Source: Porphyromonadaceae bacterium W3.11
GTDB lineage: Bacteria; Bacteroidota; Bacteroidia; Bacteroidales; Porphyromonadaceae
DNA: 64,000 nt
Reading direction: 5' to 3'
Assembly (NCBI GenBank): GCA_030434245.1
Contig: JAUISX010000001.1
Coordinates: 434,001 to 498,000, forward strand
The position numbers and the translations under genes are program-made. Shown here piece by piece: positions 49,331-58,507 of this stretch. Below the pieces are notes generated by a model. It searched no databases. It saw nothing but the letters and a program-made list of their open reading frames with translations, and was not told the origin of the DNA. How positions within the stretch are numbered: the stretch's first letter is position 1; each line of letters starts with the position of its first letter.

Positions 49331-50656
49331 ATGAAAGAAGATATTACAAGAAAGTACTTAGATCTCTTTGCCCGAAGTGAGAGGGAGATCACTACGCACT
49401 CTCCAGATCTATTAAATAAATATAGATCTGAAGCCATTAAGGAGTTAGAAAATGATGGCTTACCTCGTTACAGAAATGAGGATTATCAGCGTTTTAAGAT
49501 CGATCAAGAAATTGATCAAGATAGATCACAGCATCAGGTACAGAAGGATAGCAATCTTAACTTAGCTCCTTTTTCATGTCGCCTAACCTATCCAGACACT
49601 ATCCAATGTTTCATAATAGAGGGTAAGGTGTTCACTCCAAATAAAGGGGATAATTTCTTCATTGGGTCTATATCTGAGTTTGAGGAGACATATCCAGGAA
49701 TTGCTGAAAAGTATTACAATAAGATTTTACATGAAGATAACGATCGCATATCTTCTCTAAATACTCTCTTCGCTACAGATGCGTTAGTCTATTATATCCC
49801 TAAGGGTGTTAAGCAGAGTAAACCTATTCATCTTATTCACTACCCCAATTCTGAAGTAGAAAACGAGAATAGCCCTCTCTCCTTCCCTCGTATCCTATGG
49901 ATTGCAGAAGAGGATAGTAAGAGTAGTTTGCTCCTCTGTGATCATGCTACAAAGGATCAATCTACGTATATTGGAGTCATGGAGGTTTATGCAGAAAAAA
50001 ATGCAGAATTACAGTACTACAATATCGAAGAAACCTCCACTGATTCACTCCGAATATTTAACACTCACATCCATCAAAATGAGAATTCTACCGTGCTAGT
50101 TGATAATATGACCATTAAGAATGGTAAGACACGCAATAACTTTTATTGCAATCTGCATGGTAAGGATGCCCACTTGGATTTAGATGGACTTGGGATACTT
50201 GATGATGAACAACTATTGGATAACTGGTCTATCATTCGTCACCATGTACCAAGCTGTCACAGTGACGAACTCTTTAAATACACTATAAATGATAAAGCAG
50301 TAGGTAGTTTTAGTGGGTTAATATACGTGGCTCCAGATGCACAGAAGACCCTTGCCTATCAGAATAATAAAAATCTTATTCTTGCTGATAGTGCTAAGAT
50401 GTACTCTAAGCCTCAGCTCGAAATTTATGCTGATGATGTAAAGTGCTCACATGGTATGACTACTGGAGAACTCAATGAATCTGCTATCTTCTATATGCAG
50501 CAGAGAGGTATCCCATACGTTGAGGCAAAGCTACTACTGACTATTGCATTTATGAGTGACGTGTTAGATAAGATTGATGTAGAGCCTCTTCGTGATCGTC
50601 TCTACACTGTTATCGAAAATAGATATAGAGGCCTGCCAGGTAGATGTAGTAAGTAA
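49331..50656 (+). CDS. sufD: Fe-S cluster assembly protein SufD
   Basis: SufB-like partner subunit. The beta-helix core is present from about residue 140 (ALVYYIPKGVKQSKPIHL) and the C-terminal family block is YSKPQLEIYADDVKCSHGMTTG with the conserved Cys-His. At 441 residues it is normal. It is the last gene of the rimP-to-suf run and is closed by a perfect hairpin. Confidence 0.95.
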   Translation: MKEDITRKYLDLFARSEREITTHSPDLLNKYRSEAIKELENDGLPRYRNEDYQRFKIDQEIDQDRSQHQVQKDSNLNLAPFSCRLTYPDTIQCFIIEGKVFTPNKGDNFFIGSISEFEETYPGIAEKYYNKILHEDNDRISSLNTLFATDALVYYIPKGVKQSKPIHLIHYPNSEVENENSPLSFPRILWIAEEDSKSSLLLCDHATKDQSTYIGVMEVYAEKNAELQYYNIEETSTDSLRIFNTHIHQNENSTVLVDNMTIKNGKTRNNFYCNLHGKDAHLDLDGLGILDDEQLLDNWSIIRHHVPSCHSDELFKYTINDKAVGSFSGLIYVAPDAQKTLAYQNNKNLILADSAKMYSKPQLEIYADDVKCSHGMTTGELNESAIFYMQQRGIPYVEAKLLLTIAFMSDVLDKIDVEPLRDRLYTVIENRYRGLPGRCSK

Positions 50657-50710
50657 TCAATATATGGGATTACAATTACAAACAGATATTAGGCGTTAAA
50701 ATATATAACA

Positions 50711-50762
50711 ATAAAGATTAAGGGCTGATTTCCTATAGTGGAAATCAGCCCTTAATCTTTAT
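50711..50762. terminator. Perfect 23-bp bidirectional terminator between sufD and cydB
   Basis: Arms at 50711-50733 and 50740-50762 are exact reverse complements with a 6-base loop. The stem is GC-rich in the middle (AAGGGCTGATTTCC) with A/T ends, so it gives A- and T-rich flanks in both directions. It serves sufD (+) and cydB (-). Confidence 0.92.
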
Positions 50763-50785
50763 CACTTAGTAATATACTATCTTCA

Positions 50786-51934
50786 TTAATAGTGGTGACC
50801 CTTAGACATCTCTTCCTTATCAATCTTATGGAAGTCGAGTTTACGCCACGCATAGAATATATAGGCTAGCACAAAAGGTATAGCAATAGATACCCATGCC
50901 ATCACCTCAAGTGTATAAAGTGATGAAGAGCTATTATAAATAGTCAATGAGCTCTGTAAGTCTTGATACGATGGATAGTTGGAAGTATTATTCCATCCAG
51001 CCATCAAAAATAGAACAGTCACAGCTATGACAGTACCTATCCCATGGTACCATATACCTTTACTAAAGGTTGTAGAGAGCAACGTCTTGATGATACCAAA
51101 TAGAACACCTACCACACCAATCAATAACGCTACCAACAGGTAAGGTTGTTGTATCAGATTATTAAGATACTTCCCTTTCTCCATATAGACTTCACCTGTC
51201 TCAGGTGAAACAGCATATCCTTTTGTGAAGAATAAGAAGCCCAAGAATGCTAAGAGAGCAACTAAGAATATAATCGCATTTGGTAGGAGACGCTTTCTTG
51301 CAGCTTTGTTAAGATCAGGGTCCACAATATTATTAATAAAATAAAGCAAACCAGTAGTACGAGCTAAGAAAAGAACAGCTACTCCTAATACTAAATTCCA
51401 TGGATTGAGGACCGCCTCTAGTCCATGTAGCGAATTATGCCAAATAGATACAGACAGTTCTCCACCAAGATTAGTTAGGGCACTCTTATCAACGGAGAAA
51501 GCAGAGCCAGTAAAAAAAGTAGCAACTGCGGCACCTAAAAGTAACGGACCTAAAACTCCATTAATAAACAATCCCCACTGAAAAGTCTTTTTTCCCCATA
51601 CATTACCTTTCTTATTTTGGTACTCGTATGATGTCGCTTGAATAACGAAGCAAAATAGAATTAACATCCATACCCAATAAGCTCCATAGAAACTTGTTGA
51701 GTAAAAAAGAGGGAAAGAAGCAAAGAATGCGCCTCCAAAAGTGACTAAAGTTGTGAATGTAAATTCCCATTTTCTACCTGTGGAATTCACGAGCATTCGG
51801 CGATCTAAATTACTCTTACCGAGCGAGAATATAAAGCTCTGTCCTCCTTGTACAAACAATAGAAAAACTAATAATCCTCCCAGTAAAGAGATAATAAACC
51901 ACCAATAATTTTGTAGAAACATATACTTATCCAT
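50786..51934 (-). CDS. cydB: Cytochrome bd ubiquinol/quinol oxidase subunit II
   Basis: Inner-membrane subunit of the high-affinity bd-type oxidase. It has about eight to nine hydrophobic helices over 382 residues, starting MDKYMFLQNYWWFIISLLGG with LVFLLFVQGGQSFIF close behind, as in Bacteroidota CydB. It is 21 bases downstream of cydA. The end is close to the shared terminator with sufD. Confidence 0.93.
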   Translation of the reverse strand: MDKYMFLQNYWWFIISLLGGLLVFLLFVQGGQSFIFSLGKSNLDRRMLVNSTGRKWEFTFTTLVTFGGAFFASFPLFYSTSFYGAYWVWMLILFCFVIQATSYEYQNKKGNVWGKKTFQWGLFINGVLGPLLLGAAVATFFTGSAFSVDKSALTNLGGELSVSIWHNSLHGLEAVLNPWNLVLGVAVLFLARTTGLLYFINNIVDPDLNKAARKRLLPNAIIFLVALLAFLGFLFFTKGYAVSPETGEVYMEKGKYLNNLIQQPYLLVALLIGVVGVLFGIIKTLLSTTFSKGIWYHGIGTVIAVTVLFLMAGWNNTSNYPSYQDLQSSLTIYNSSSSLYTLEVMAWVSIAIPFVLAYIFYAWRKLDFHKIDKEEMSKGHHY

Positions 51935-51955
51935 AATAATTGAATCTATTCCAGG

Positions 51956-53542
51956 TTATCTAATTGGTTTATTTATATTATTCGATTTTTCATCAGTCTT
52001 AGGACCGCTCTTAATCGCAGTAAACATGATACTCAATTCAGCAATAAGCATTACGGTAAAGAGTGCTATAAAGAGGAAGAAGGTAGTCTTAACATTAGCA
52101 ACTGCGATGCTCGAAACTGCCGCCTTTACAGGCAAAGCATCCTGAACTGTCCATGGTTGACGACCAACCTCAGCAACAATCCAACCACATTGAGAAGCTA
52201 TATACACTAGCGGTACGGAAAGTATTCCTACCCAGTGATACCAACGAGCTTTAGAGAAGGACACCCTATTCTTACGTAGTGCAAACAATGGCCATGCAAA
52301 GACCAAAACAAATAACAGTCCCAACACCACCATTATTCTAAATGAGTAGTATAAAAACTGAGCATTAGGTATTAGTTCCTCTACATTATCAAAGTACCCA
52401 TACCCGAAGTGTTCAAAGTTCTCATCCAATATAGCACGTTGAGCATTCATTTCCTCTGTATCACCTGCTTTCTGGGCTTCTTTGTAAGCACCCAACGCAT
52501 GTATCGCCTTCTTTCCTCTAGCCATACGCTCCTCTACAGATAGAGCAATAGTGCCATCAGGCTTAGTATATCCGCCCTCAATAATATTCTTTATACCCGG
52601 AACATAGCTGTTAGGGTCATTAAACGACAAGAAAGAGAGACCATAAGGCATAGAGATATTGAAGATAAAATCTTTCTTATCACTATTCCAATCTGCACGC
52701 TTCTTATCAGGATTAGGAATACCGATAATACTAAGAGGTGCTTGGGTCTGACCTGCATACATATTCTCGATAGCAGCCAACTTCATAGGTTGATGTGTTG
52801 CTACTTGATTAGCAGCTAAGTGACCTGTAAGTATCGTAATCAAACTCGCTACTAAGCCTAACTGACAAGCGATCTTGATGCTCTCCATGGCAAACTCCTT
52901 ACGTTTATTTCTAAGGAGATAATACCCTGAGATACCGACCACGACAATAGCACCTAACACCCAACTAGAAATGACAGCATGGAAGAACTTCACAACGGCT
53001 GTCGGAGAAAAAGCTACCATCATAAAGTCTACCATTTCATGCCGAGCAGTATCAGGGTTGAATTCCATACCTATAGGATACTGCATCCACGCATTAGCAA
53101 CCAGAATCCACCACGCAGATAAGGTAGCACCAACAATAGTAAGCCATGTGGAAGTTAAGTGAAACTTCTTGCTCACTTTACCCCAACCAAAAAACATGAC
53201 AGCAAAGAAGGTGGCTTCCATAAAGAAAGCAAAAATCCCTTCAATAGCAAGAGGAGCCCCAAAAATGTCCCCTACAAAATAACTGTAGTTCGACCAGTTT
53301 GTACCGAATTGAAACTCTAGAATCAATCCTGTAGCAATACCTGAGGCGAAGTTAATACCAAAGATTTTCTGCCAAAATTTAGCAGTTTCTTTCCAAAAGT
53401 CATCTCCTGAGCGGTAATACTTTGTCTCTGCAATAGCCATTATCACTCCCATTCCAAGGGTTAGCGGAACGAAGATCCAATGATACATTGCAGTCATAGC
53501 AAACTGCAGACGTGACCAATCAATAAGTGCACTTAGTAACAT
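51956..53542 (-). CDS. cydA: Cytochrome bd oxidase subunit I
   Basis: Haem-bearing subunit that oxidises quinol and reduces O2. The b595/d-side His is in TAMYHWIFVPLTLG near residue 20, acidic residues for proton transfer are in IEGIFAFFMEATFF near residue 100, and a haem b558 His is in FFHAVISSW near residue 185. The Q-loop region is long (about residues 245-385), as in the L-subfamily, and GWIVAEVGRQPW is present. At 528 residues the length agrees. It lies between the DUF4492 gene and cydB. Confidence 0.95.
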   Translation of the reverse strand: MLLSALIDWSRLQFAMTAMYHWIFVPLTLGMGVIMAIAETKYYRSGDDFWKETAKFWQKIFGINFASGIATGLILEFQFGTNWSNYSYFVGDIFGAPLAIEGIFAFFMEATFFAVMFFGWGKVSKKFHLTSTWLTIVGATLSAWWILVANAWMQYPIGMEFNPDTARHEMVDFMMVAFSPTAVVKFFHAVISSWVLGAIVVVGISGYYLLRNKRKEFAMESIKIACQLGLVASLITILTGHLAANQVATHQPMKLAAIENMYAGQTQAPLSIIGIPNPDKKRADWNSDKKDFIFNISMPYGLSFLSFNDPNSYVPGIKNIIEGGYTKPDGTIALSVEERMARGKKAIHALGAYKEAQKAGDTEEMNAQRAILDENFEHFGYGYFDNVEELIPNAQFLYYSFRIMVVLGLLFVLVFAWPLFALRKNRVSFSKARWYHWVGILSVPLVYIASQCGWIVAEVGRQPWTVQDALPVKAAVSSIAVANVKTTFFLFIALFTVMLIAELSIMFTAIKSGPKTDEKSNNINKPIR

Positions 53543-53604
53543 AATCTATTTTCTTGAATGTGATTTATTAATCTTATTCAGACTCTATATTTGACTTAAA
53601 AAAT

Positions 53605-53856
53605 CTAATCAGAGACACGGTTAACTAACTCTTGATAGACATATTCTTGACGTCCCTCCTCAGTATCAGCCTTATCCTTTAGGAAGTTAGGGAAGAAGAA
53701 AAGCTTCAGAACACCGAAAAGGATTAGAAGCTTAATAATATTCAGTATCCACAATGGCTTACCCCATGTCATATTCTTGAGGCCGTCCTTCCATATTAAG
53801 AGAAAGCGCTTCAGGATACCACCGTCCGTATTATTTCTATTTTTATCCTCTATCAT
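53605..53856 (-). CDS. DUF4492 protein, probable CydAB accessory subunit
   Basis: An 83-residue protein with a basic cytosolic N-terminus (LKRFLLIWKDGLKNMTWGK), one hydrophobic helix (about residues 38-57) and a charged end. The pattern WKDGLKNMTWGKPLWIL fits the DUF4492 family, which in Bacteroidota is found just ahead of cydA. By analogy with the small CydX/CydS subunits, a role in oxidase assembly or stability is plausible but not shown. It lies 62 bases upstream of cydA. Confidence 0.8.
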   Translation of the reverse strand: MIEDKNRNNTDGGILKRFLLIWKDGLKNMTWGKPLWILNIIKLLILFGVLKLFFFPNFLKDKADTEEGRQEYVYQELVNRVSD

Positions 53857-54041
53857 ACTCCCTCACAACAAATAATTATACAATTGCAAAAACAGCTATT
53901 TATATTACTTTGCATCCCTACGAATGTGTTTCGACGCACTAATTTATAAATATATAACGAAACAACCAAGGAAAACACATTCTTTTTACTACTTTTTACA
54001 TATTATCATCACCACATTTAGTGATTTAACCTTTGATGTAT

Positions 54042-54077
54042 AAAAAAAGCTCCTCAGACTTCAAGAGTCCAAGGAGC
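54042..54077 (-). terminator. Rho-independent terminator after the outer-membrane barrel gene
   Basis: On the minus strand GCTCCT and AGGAGC form the outer stem, with an inner GACT/AGTC pair, followed by seven T. It lies about 25 bases beyond the stop of the barrel gene. Confidence 0.85.
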
Positions 54078-54100
54078 ACACAATAGATATATCTTTCTAC

Positions 54101-54760
54101 TTAAAATAATACCGCAGCAGTTAGGTAAAAACCTTTATTCTTAGTATTTAAGAAATCACTAGCCACCTGCTTAACACCCTCATACTTATAATCAGGAAGC
54201 ATTGATGCTGAATAACCCGCTGATACTTGTACCATCTTAAGCACTTCTACACCAATCCCAGCTTGTAGAGCTAGGTTGAATACCTTACGATTAAAATCAG
54301 GCACTTCAACTGATGCTATCTCCACCTCTTTTTTAGAGATGTTAAAGTTGAAGCTTGGACCAGACTTTACAAACATACGGACAGCTGGTGCCACACCGAA
54401 ATACACCTTGGCATTAACCGGTATCTCGATATAATTACTCTTGAAGGTACCAGCAATCTTCTCTAGGGCTTCCTTCCCTGTGATCTGATCCAATGGTTTA
54501 TCCAGATTTACACTTTTTTGAGTGAATAGTAACGCACTCTCGACGCCGACAGTAGCTACCCCTAGATTGACATCGTACTCTACTACAGGACCTAACTGAT
54601 ATCCGGTCATATTCTTACCAGTTTTATAGTCATCAAGCTTAATAGACGCCTTATTGAAATTAGCACCTGCCATAAAACCGAATCGAACTTGAGCAGACAC
54701 CTCTGACATGCAGAGAAACGCCATGAGTGATACCGCTACGAAACTTAAAATTCTTTTCAT
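54101..54760 (-). CDS. Outer-membrane beta-barrel protein (PorT/OMP_b-brl type)
   Basis: A signal peptide (MKRILSFVAVSLMAFLCMSEVSAQ) is followed by about 195 residues with alternating hydrophobic strands (FGFMAGANFNKASI, VATVGVESALLFTQKSV, YIEIPVNAKVYFGV, LALQAGIGVEVL), ending in GFYLTAAVLF, a typical barrel C-terminus. This is the small porin-like family widespread in Bacteroidota, of mostly unknown function. Length is 219 residues. It has its own promoter and terminator. Confidence 0.82.
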   Translation of the reverse strand: MKRILSFVAVSLMAFLCMSEVSAQVRFGFMAGANFNKASIKLDDYKTGKNMTGYQLGPVVEYDVNLGVATVGVESALLFTQKSVNLDKPLDQITGKEALEKIAGTFKSNYIEIPVNAKVYFGVAPAVRMFVKSGPSFNFNISKKEVEIASVEVPDFNRKVFNLALQAGIGVEVLKMVQVSAGYSASMLPDYKYEGVKQVASDFLNTKNKGFYLTAAVLF

Positions 54761-54799
54761 CTTTTCAATTAATCACATTTTTATATTCTAAAATCACAT

Positions 54800-54832
54800 C
54801 AAATATACCAAAAAAGAGTATGTCATAGACAA
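54800..54832 (-). promoter_or_regulatory. Promoter of the outer-membrane barrel gene
   Basis: The minus strand reads TATATTTG (54800-54807), matching TAnnTTTG, with a TTG 22 bases upstream at 54830-54832. The gene starts 40 bases downstream of the box. Confidence 0.55.
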
Positions 54833-55048
54833 TGAAGTTAGATCTGGGCTAGTACTTAATAAAAGCACTTACCACTATCTGTCTTGGTCGTAGCATAGAG
54901 TATGAGTGATGCTGGTCGGCATCTATACTTCTATAAATAAACAATGCTTCATTGTTTAACAGATTATTACATCGCACCTCAACGCGATACCTCTTATACC
55001 TATAAGTTGCGAATGCATCCAGTAGTGAAAAGACAGGGTATTTATAAT

Positions 55049-55064
55049 TATTGGTGTCCGATAA
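55049..55064 (+). repeat. 16-base element, candidate IS terminus (copy 2)
   Basis: TATTGGTGTCCGATAA is identical to the element at 18607-18622 on the opposite strand. It is followed by a run of T. The bases around it (54833-55258) hold no convincing gene; a 76-codon frame at 54944 runs across the element and looks incidental. Confidence 0.5.
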
Positions 55065-55259
55065 TTTTTTTTAATCAACAAATAACTTACATTAAAATTA
55101 AGGATGGACCATTAAGAGTGGTAGAAATGAACTCAATCCATTCAAAGTCATCTGGTTGTCCTTTCTTAGGATAAGTTTTTCATTTGATAATCAGGCACTT
55201 AATATATAAACTATACGGACTTATGAATACTCTTTTTTTACTATTGCTACCATCTCGAC

Positions 55260-55640
55260 AGATTGCGTCTATTAACCAAGTGTTCATATTCAACAAAAGG
55301 AACAAAATTGATTCGATATAAGAGTTGATCAAACTACTTGATATGAAAGGAAGTATCATCACTATTTATGATATCGGTGTCGATAGTCGGTAGTTACAAA
55401 GATTGCGAAAGAAGGTAGCGACATTATCATCTATTAAATGTAAAGCCAAATCAAGCAGGTACCCTATTAGAGCTTGAAAAGCATTTCAAGCCTACAGACA
55501 AGAGCAAGGTGATTAAAAATAGGTCGGGAAAACATGAATGACATGAACGAGTAGCAACGTAAACAATGTAAAGCTTAATCAACCTCTCCCAATTCAGAAG
55601 AGTTAGAGCTATACAAAGACTTAGACAGGTGGAGACTATT
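55260..55640 (+). pseudogene. Decayed ISAs1-type transposase remnant
   Basis: Pieces of an ISAs1/H-repeat-like transposase are readable in shifting frames: NQVFIFNKRNKIDSI from 55274, then IKLLDMKGSIITIYD, then TKIAKEGSDIII in another frame, and LLNVKPNQAGTLLELEKHFK from about 55431. Intact members have a stretch like LLxxKGxxVTxDAMG...ADYxLALKxNQxxLxE. At least two frameshifts and several stops interrupt it. The remnant ends against the 3' end of the convergent FHA gene. Confidence 0.65.
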
Positions 55641-55643
55641 CAG

Positions 55644-56204
55644 TCAATCCAAAAGATAATCTAACATTTCATCCTCATCACCGCCCAGATGTACTATCAC
55701 CGATGTCGCACCTAGAGTGAGCACATCACCATCTGAGAGACGACGACGCTCACCTGGATCTAATTCTAACCCATTAACAAATGTACCCGTCATGCTATCA
55801 TTATCCATAATAGTAAGCCAGCCTTTGTTATTAAGTAATAAGACTGAATGATTTCTATCCATACTCGGATCACTAGTCATCAGCTGCATATCAGCAGTAG
55901 ACTGAGGGTTAAAACGCCCCAGTATAGACTTTCCTTCGGGGACTCTAAGCGACTGACTAGGAGCGAACTCATTTTCCAAAAACTCCAAGTAAATACTATC
56001 CTCTGAAAACCGTGCATCCTCCAAACTTATAGCCTTTACGGAACGCTCTGTATGCAATAGAGCCTGAGCTCTATGCTTGTATAGAGCTATTGGTCTATGA
56101 CATTTATTACAGACTACTTGTTCAGCCCTTTCAGCATCTACATGTGTAGATAACTTAACCTCTATTACCGCATTACAATATGGGCATACTACCTTATCTC
56201 TCAT
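55644..56204 (-). CDS. FHA domain protein with N-terminal zinc ribbon
   Basis: The N-terminus has two CxxC pairs (VCPYCN at about residues 6-11 and VCNKCH at about 32-37), a probable zinc ribbon. Residues about 80-180 form an FHA phosphothreonine-binding fold, with KSILGRFNPQS, SMDRNHSVLLL, MDNDSMTGTFVNG and LSDGDVLTLG. Proteins of this build are common in Bacteroidota and their partners are unknown. At 186 residues it is the last gene of manC-radC-FHA, 12 bases after radC. No Ser/Thr kinase gene is in the window. Confidence 0.85.
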   Translation of the reverse strand: MRDKVVCPYCNAVIEVKLSTHVDAERAEQVVCNKCHRPIALYKHRAQALLHTERSVKAISLEDARFSEDSIYLEFLENEFAPSQSLRVPEGKSILGRFNPQSTADMQLMTSDPSMDRNHSVLLLNNKGWLTIMDNDSMTGTFVNGLELDPGERRRLSDGDVLTLGATSVIVHLGGDEDEMLDYLLD

Positions 56205-56216
56205 CTTTTATTTCTT

Positions 56217-56960
56217 TTATAAATTGTCAAACCGCCCCTCGTCAAAATAGCTATAATACCCACTTTCGGTATAGATAATATGATCCACCATTCTTATCTG
56301 CATAATGTTACAGGCCTTATATAGCCTAAATGTAATATCATCATCTGATGAACTTGGGTATAACGAGCCAGAAGGATGATTATGCACCAAAGCTAGTGCA
56401 GTACTAGATGATTGGAGTGCTTTACGTAGGATGACCCGAATATCAGCAGTCGAACTAGATAGCCCACCCTCTGAAATCTTCACCTTATCCTTAACATTAT
56501 GCTGATTATCAAGTAAGATAATCCATAGTTCCTCTTGTGTCAATCCATATAGATCTCTAGAGATAAAGTTATAGATACACCTACTATTCGAGAGAGACTC
56601 CTTCTCACCATCCATCGCCTGCCTGTCACTCTCCATCCTTACACCTAGCTCTAATGCACTAAGCACTTGAATCTTTTTTACAGCTCCTAACCCTTTTATC
56701 CCTAGATCATAACCATTAGATAGCATCTGATAGAGTTTGTATAAGTTGTTATCAGCTTCTCGCAAAAGTTGATACGACAGCTCCAGTACATTTACTCCTC
56801 TCACGCCTGATCCTATCTGAACGGCTAGAAGCTCAGCTTCAGTGAGACTTCTGATCCCTTTTTTGATAGCCTTTTCTCGTGGACGTTCAGTCTCGGCCAT
56901 CTCCTTAATCCGGACATGGTCTTTGGCTTCTGTTCCTCGCTGCTTCTTATTTACTTGCAC
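56217..56960 (-). CDS. radC: RadC family JAB1/MPN-type protein
   Basis: An N-terminal helix-hairpin-helix-like part (LTEAELLAVQIGSGVRG, GIKGLGAVKKIQVLSALELG) is followed by a JAMM-type metal site in ALVHNHPSGSLYPSSSDDD, with the expected His-x-His and downstream Asp. At 247 residues it is full length. The function of RadC remains unsettled; the old DNA-repair assignment is doubtful. It lies 11 bases after manC. Confidence 0.92.
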   Translation of the reverse strand: MQVNKKQRGTEAKDHVRIKEMAETERPREKAIKKGIRSLTEAELLAVQIGSGVRGVNVLELSYQLLREADNNLYKLYQMLSNGYDLGIKGLGAVKKIQVLSALELGVRMESDRQAMDGEKESLSNSRCIYNFISRDLYGLTQEELWIILLDNQHNVKDKVKISEGGLSSSTADIRVILRKALQSSSTALALVHNHPSGSLYPSSSDDDITFRLYKACNIMQIRMVDHIIYTESGYYSYFDEGRFDNL

Positions 56961-56971
56961 TATGGACTCTC

Positions 56972-58078
56972 TTACTGAATATACTTATCGTCGATTCCTT
57001 GAGCCTCTGGCAATATCTGCTTGAGCTTATGCTCTTCACCTCTTCGGCAGACTAGCACCACGTTACCGCGACGCACGACCATCAAGTCATTGACACCCTG
57101 TAGTACTACCAACATATCGGGATCATCAATGACCACTAGATTATCTTTACTATTCCTAAAGATGTGATTAGCCCTGCCAACCAAAGCATTTCCACACTCA
57201 TCCTTTTCCGATAAGTTATATATAGAGCTCCATGTACCAACGTCAGTCCAGCCAATATCAGAGATCAAAATCTTCAGGTTCGTAGCCTTCTCCATTACCG
57301 CATAGTCAAATGCTATGCTAGGACAATAGACATAATTATTATTGACATATTCAAACTCCTCATCAGTGCCCCAAACATCAGCACGCTCATTAAGGTGCTC
57401 ATAAATCTCTTCGGCATGTGTCTTGAAAGCATCTAGCAACACCCGAGTACTTGCCATGAACAGACCAGCATTCCAATAAAACTCTCCACTATCCACAAGG
57501 ACAGTGGCCATATCTCTACTTGGCTTTTCGATAAATGTCTTCACATCAAAGACACTTCCGTCAGCACCTTCAGCATTGACCTCATCCATCTTCGCTTGAA
57601 TATAGCCATACCCCACTTCAGGATACGTCGGCTTAATTCCTAATGTAACGATATAATCCTCATTGGAAGCTAATTCCAGAGCCTGCTGTGACCGTGTAAT
57701 AAAGGCATCTTCCTTAGTCACTAAATGGTCAGATGGTGCCACTACAAGGACCGCATCTTTATTTAAAGCATGAATATGAAACGAAGCATAAGCAATTGCA
57801 CTCGCAGTATTCCGAGAGGTAGGCTCTAATAATATATTTTCTTCTAAGGCCTCTGGTATCTGATCTTGTACTAAAGACTTGTAAATAGAGTTTGTAACAA
57901 TGAAGATCTTTTCAGGAGCATACATTTTACGAAATCGCCTATATGTCATTTGTAAAAGCGTATCACCAAGACCTAAAAAATCAAGAAACTGCTTAGGGTG
58001 GCTTTTTCGACTATATGGCCAAAAACGTTTGCCGACACCTCCCGCTAATATCACTACATAGTTATTTTCACTACTCAT
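56972..58078 (-). CDS. manC: Mannose-1-phosphate guanylyltransferase
   Basis: Makes GDP-mannose from mannose-1-phosphate and GTP for cell-surface glycans. The N-terminal nucleotidyltransferase signature is VVILAGGVGKRFWPYSRKS, followed by PKQFLDFLG. Other blocks are VVAPSDHLV, YGYIQAKMD, EKPSRD and the metal-site stretch FYWNAGLFMAS. It lacks the C-terminal phosphomannose isomerase domain of bifunctional enzymes. An ATG eight codons upstream (58102) is an alternative; I favour MSSENNYVVI at 58078 (368 residues). It heads manC-radC-FHA. Confidence 0.92.
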   Translation of the reverse strand: MSSENNYVVILAGGVGKRFWPYSRKSHPKQFLDFLGLGDTLLQMTYRRFRKMYAPEKIFIVTNSIYKSLVQDQIPEALEENILLEPTSRNTASAIAYASFHIHALNKDAVLVVAPSDHLVTKEDAFITRSQQALELASNEDYIVTLGIKPTYPEVGYGYIQAKMDEVNAEGADGSVFDVKTFIEKPSRDMATVLVDSGEFYWNAGLFMASTRVLLDAFKTHAEEIYEHLNERADVWGTDEEFEYVNNNYVYCPSIAFDYAVMEKATNLKILISDIGWTDVGTWSSIYNLSEKDECGNALVGRANHIFRNSKDNLVVIDDPDMLVVLQGVNDLMVVRRGNVVLVCRRGEEHKLKQILPEAQGIDDKYIQ

Positions 58079-58169
58079 ATTATAAATAGTATTATTACCC
58101 AAAGTCTAACTGAGTAAACATACTCACGTAAAACCTTAGAGGTTAATAAATAGCCCCTCTAACCCTTTG

Positions 58170-58177
58170 CAAATATA
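58170..58177 (-). promoter_or_regulatory. -7 box (TATATTTG) of the manC-radC-FHA operon
   Basis: The minus strand reads TATATTTG, matching TAnnTTTG, about 90 bases before the manC ATG. Confidence 0.5.
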
Positions 58178-58419
58178 CTTATTTTAGCGTAATCATTAAT
58201 AGCTCACACGTGAGGCAATCATTAATATAATGATTGTGATTAGTCCATCACTGATCATCAGAAGCTCATTGAGTATAATCCCCATATCGGCTTACCGTTA
58301 TGCAACCCTTTAGTAGTTGTACGCTAACACTTTCGACTCTTTACGACTCAATGGATAACTGAACTACTAAATGAAAGCAACACTCAAGTTAGCACCCTCT
58401 GAAACCGAGAAATCCATCC
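58178..58419. other. Gene-free stretch between manC and the 22-bp array
   Basis: No open frame of note. The stretch belongs to a 650-base gap between divergent manC and the rseC-rnf operon, which also holds the repeat array, a palindrome and the rnf promoter. Confidence 0.4.
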
Positions 58420-58507
58420 TATAAGGAGAAAAGATTCTTCTCATAGGAAAAAGATATCGCTCCTATAGGAAATAAATCTCTTTCATATAACTAAAATTTG
58501 GGTCGCC
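58420..58507. repeat. Four-unit 22-bp direct repeat array (array 2)
   Basis: Units start at 58420, 58442, 58464 and 58486, each beginning TATA or CATA, most continuing AGGAAAAA-like, then a T/C-rich half. Period and number of units are identical to 12573-12660 and unit sequences are similar (for example CATAGGAAAAAGATATCGCTCC against TATAGGAAAAAATTATGCTCTC). As in array 1, the flank carries an AAATTT/TTATA-type sequence, here inverted. Confidence 0.75.

Noticed and set aside
54944-55174. 76-codon plus-strand open frame
   Set aside because: It runs across the shared 16-base IS-like element and unrelated flanks, so it looks like a chance frame through mobile-element debris.
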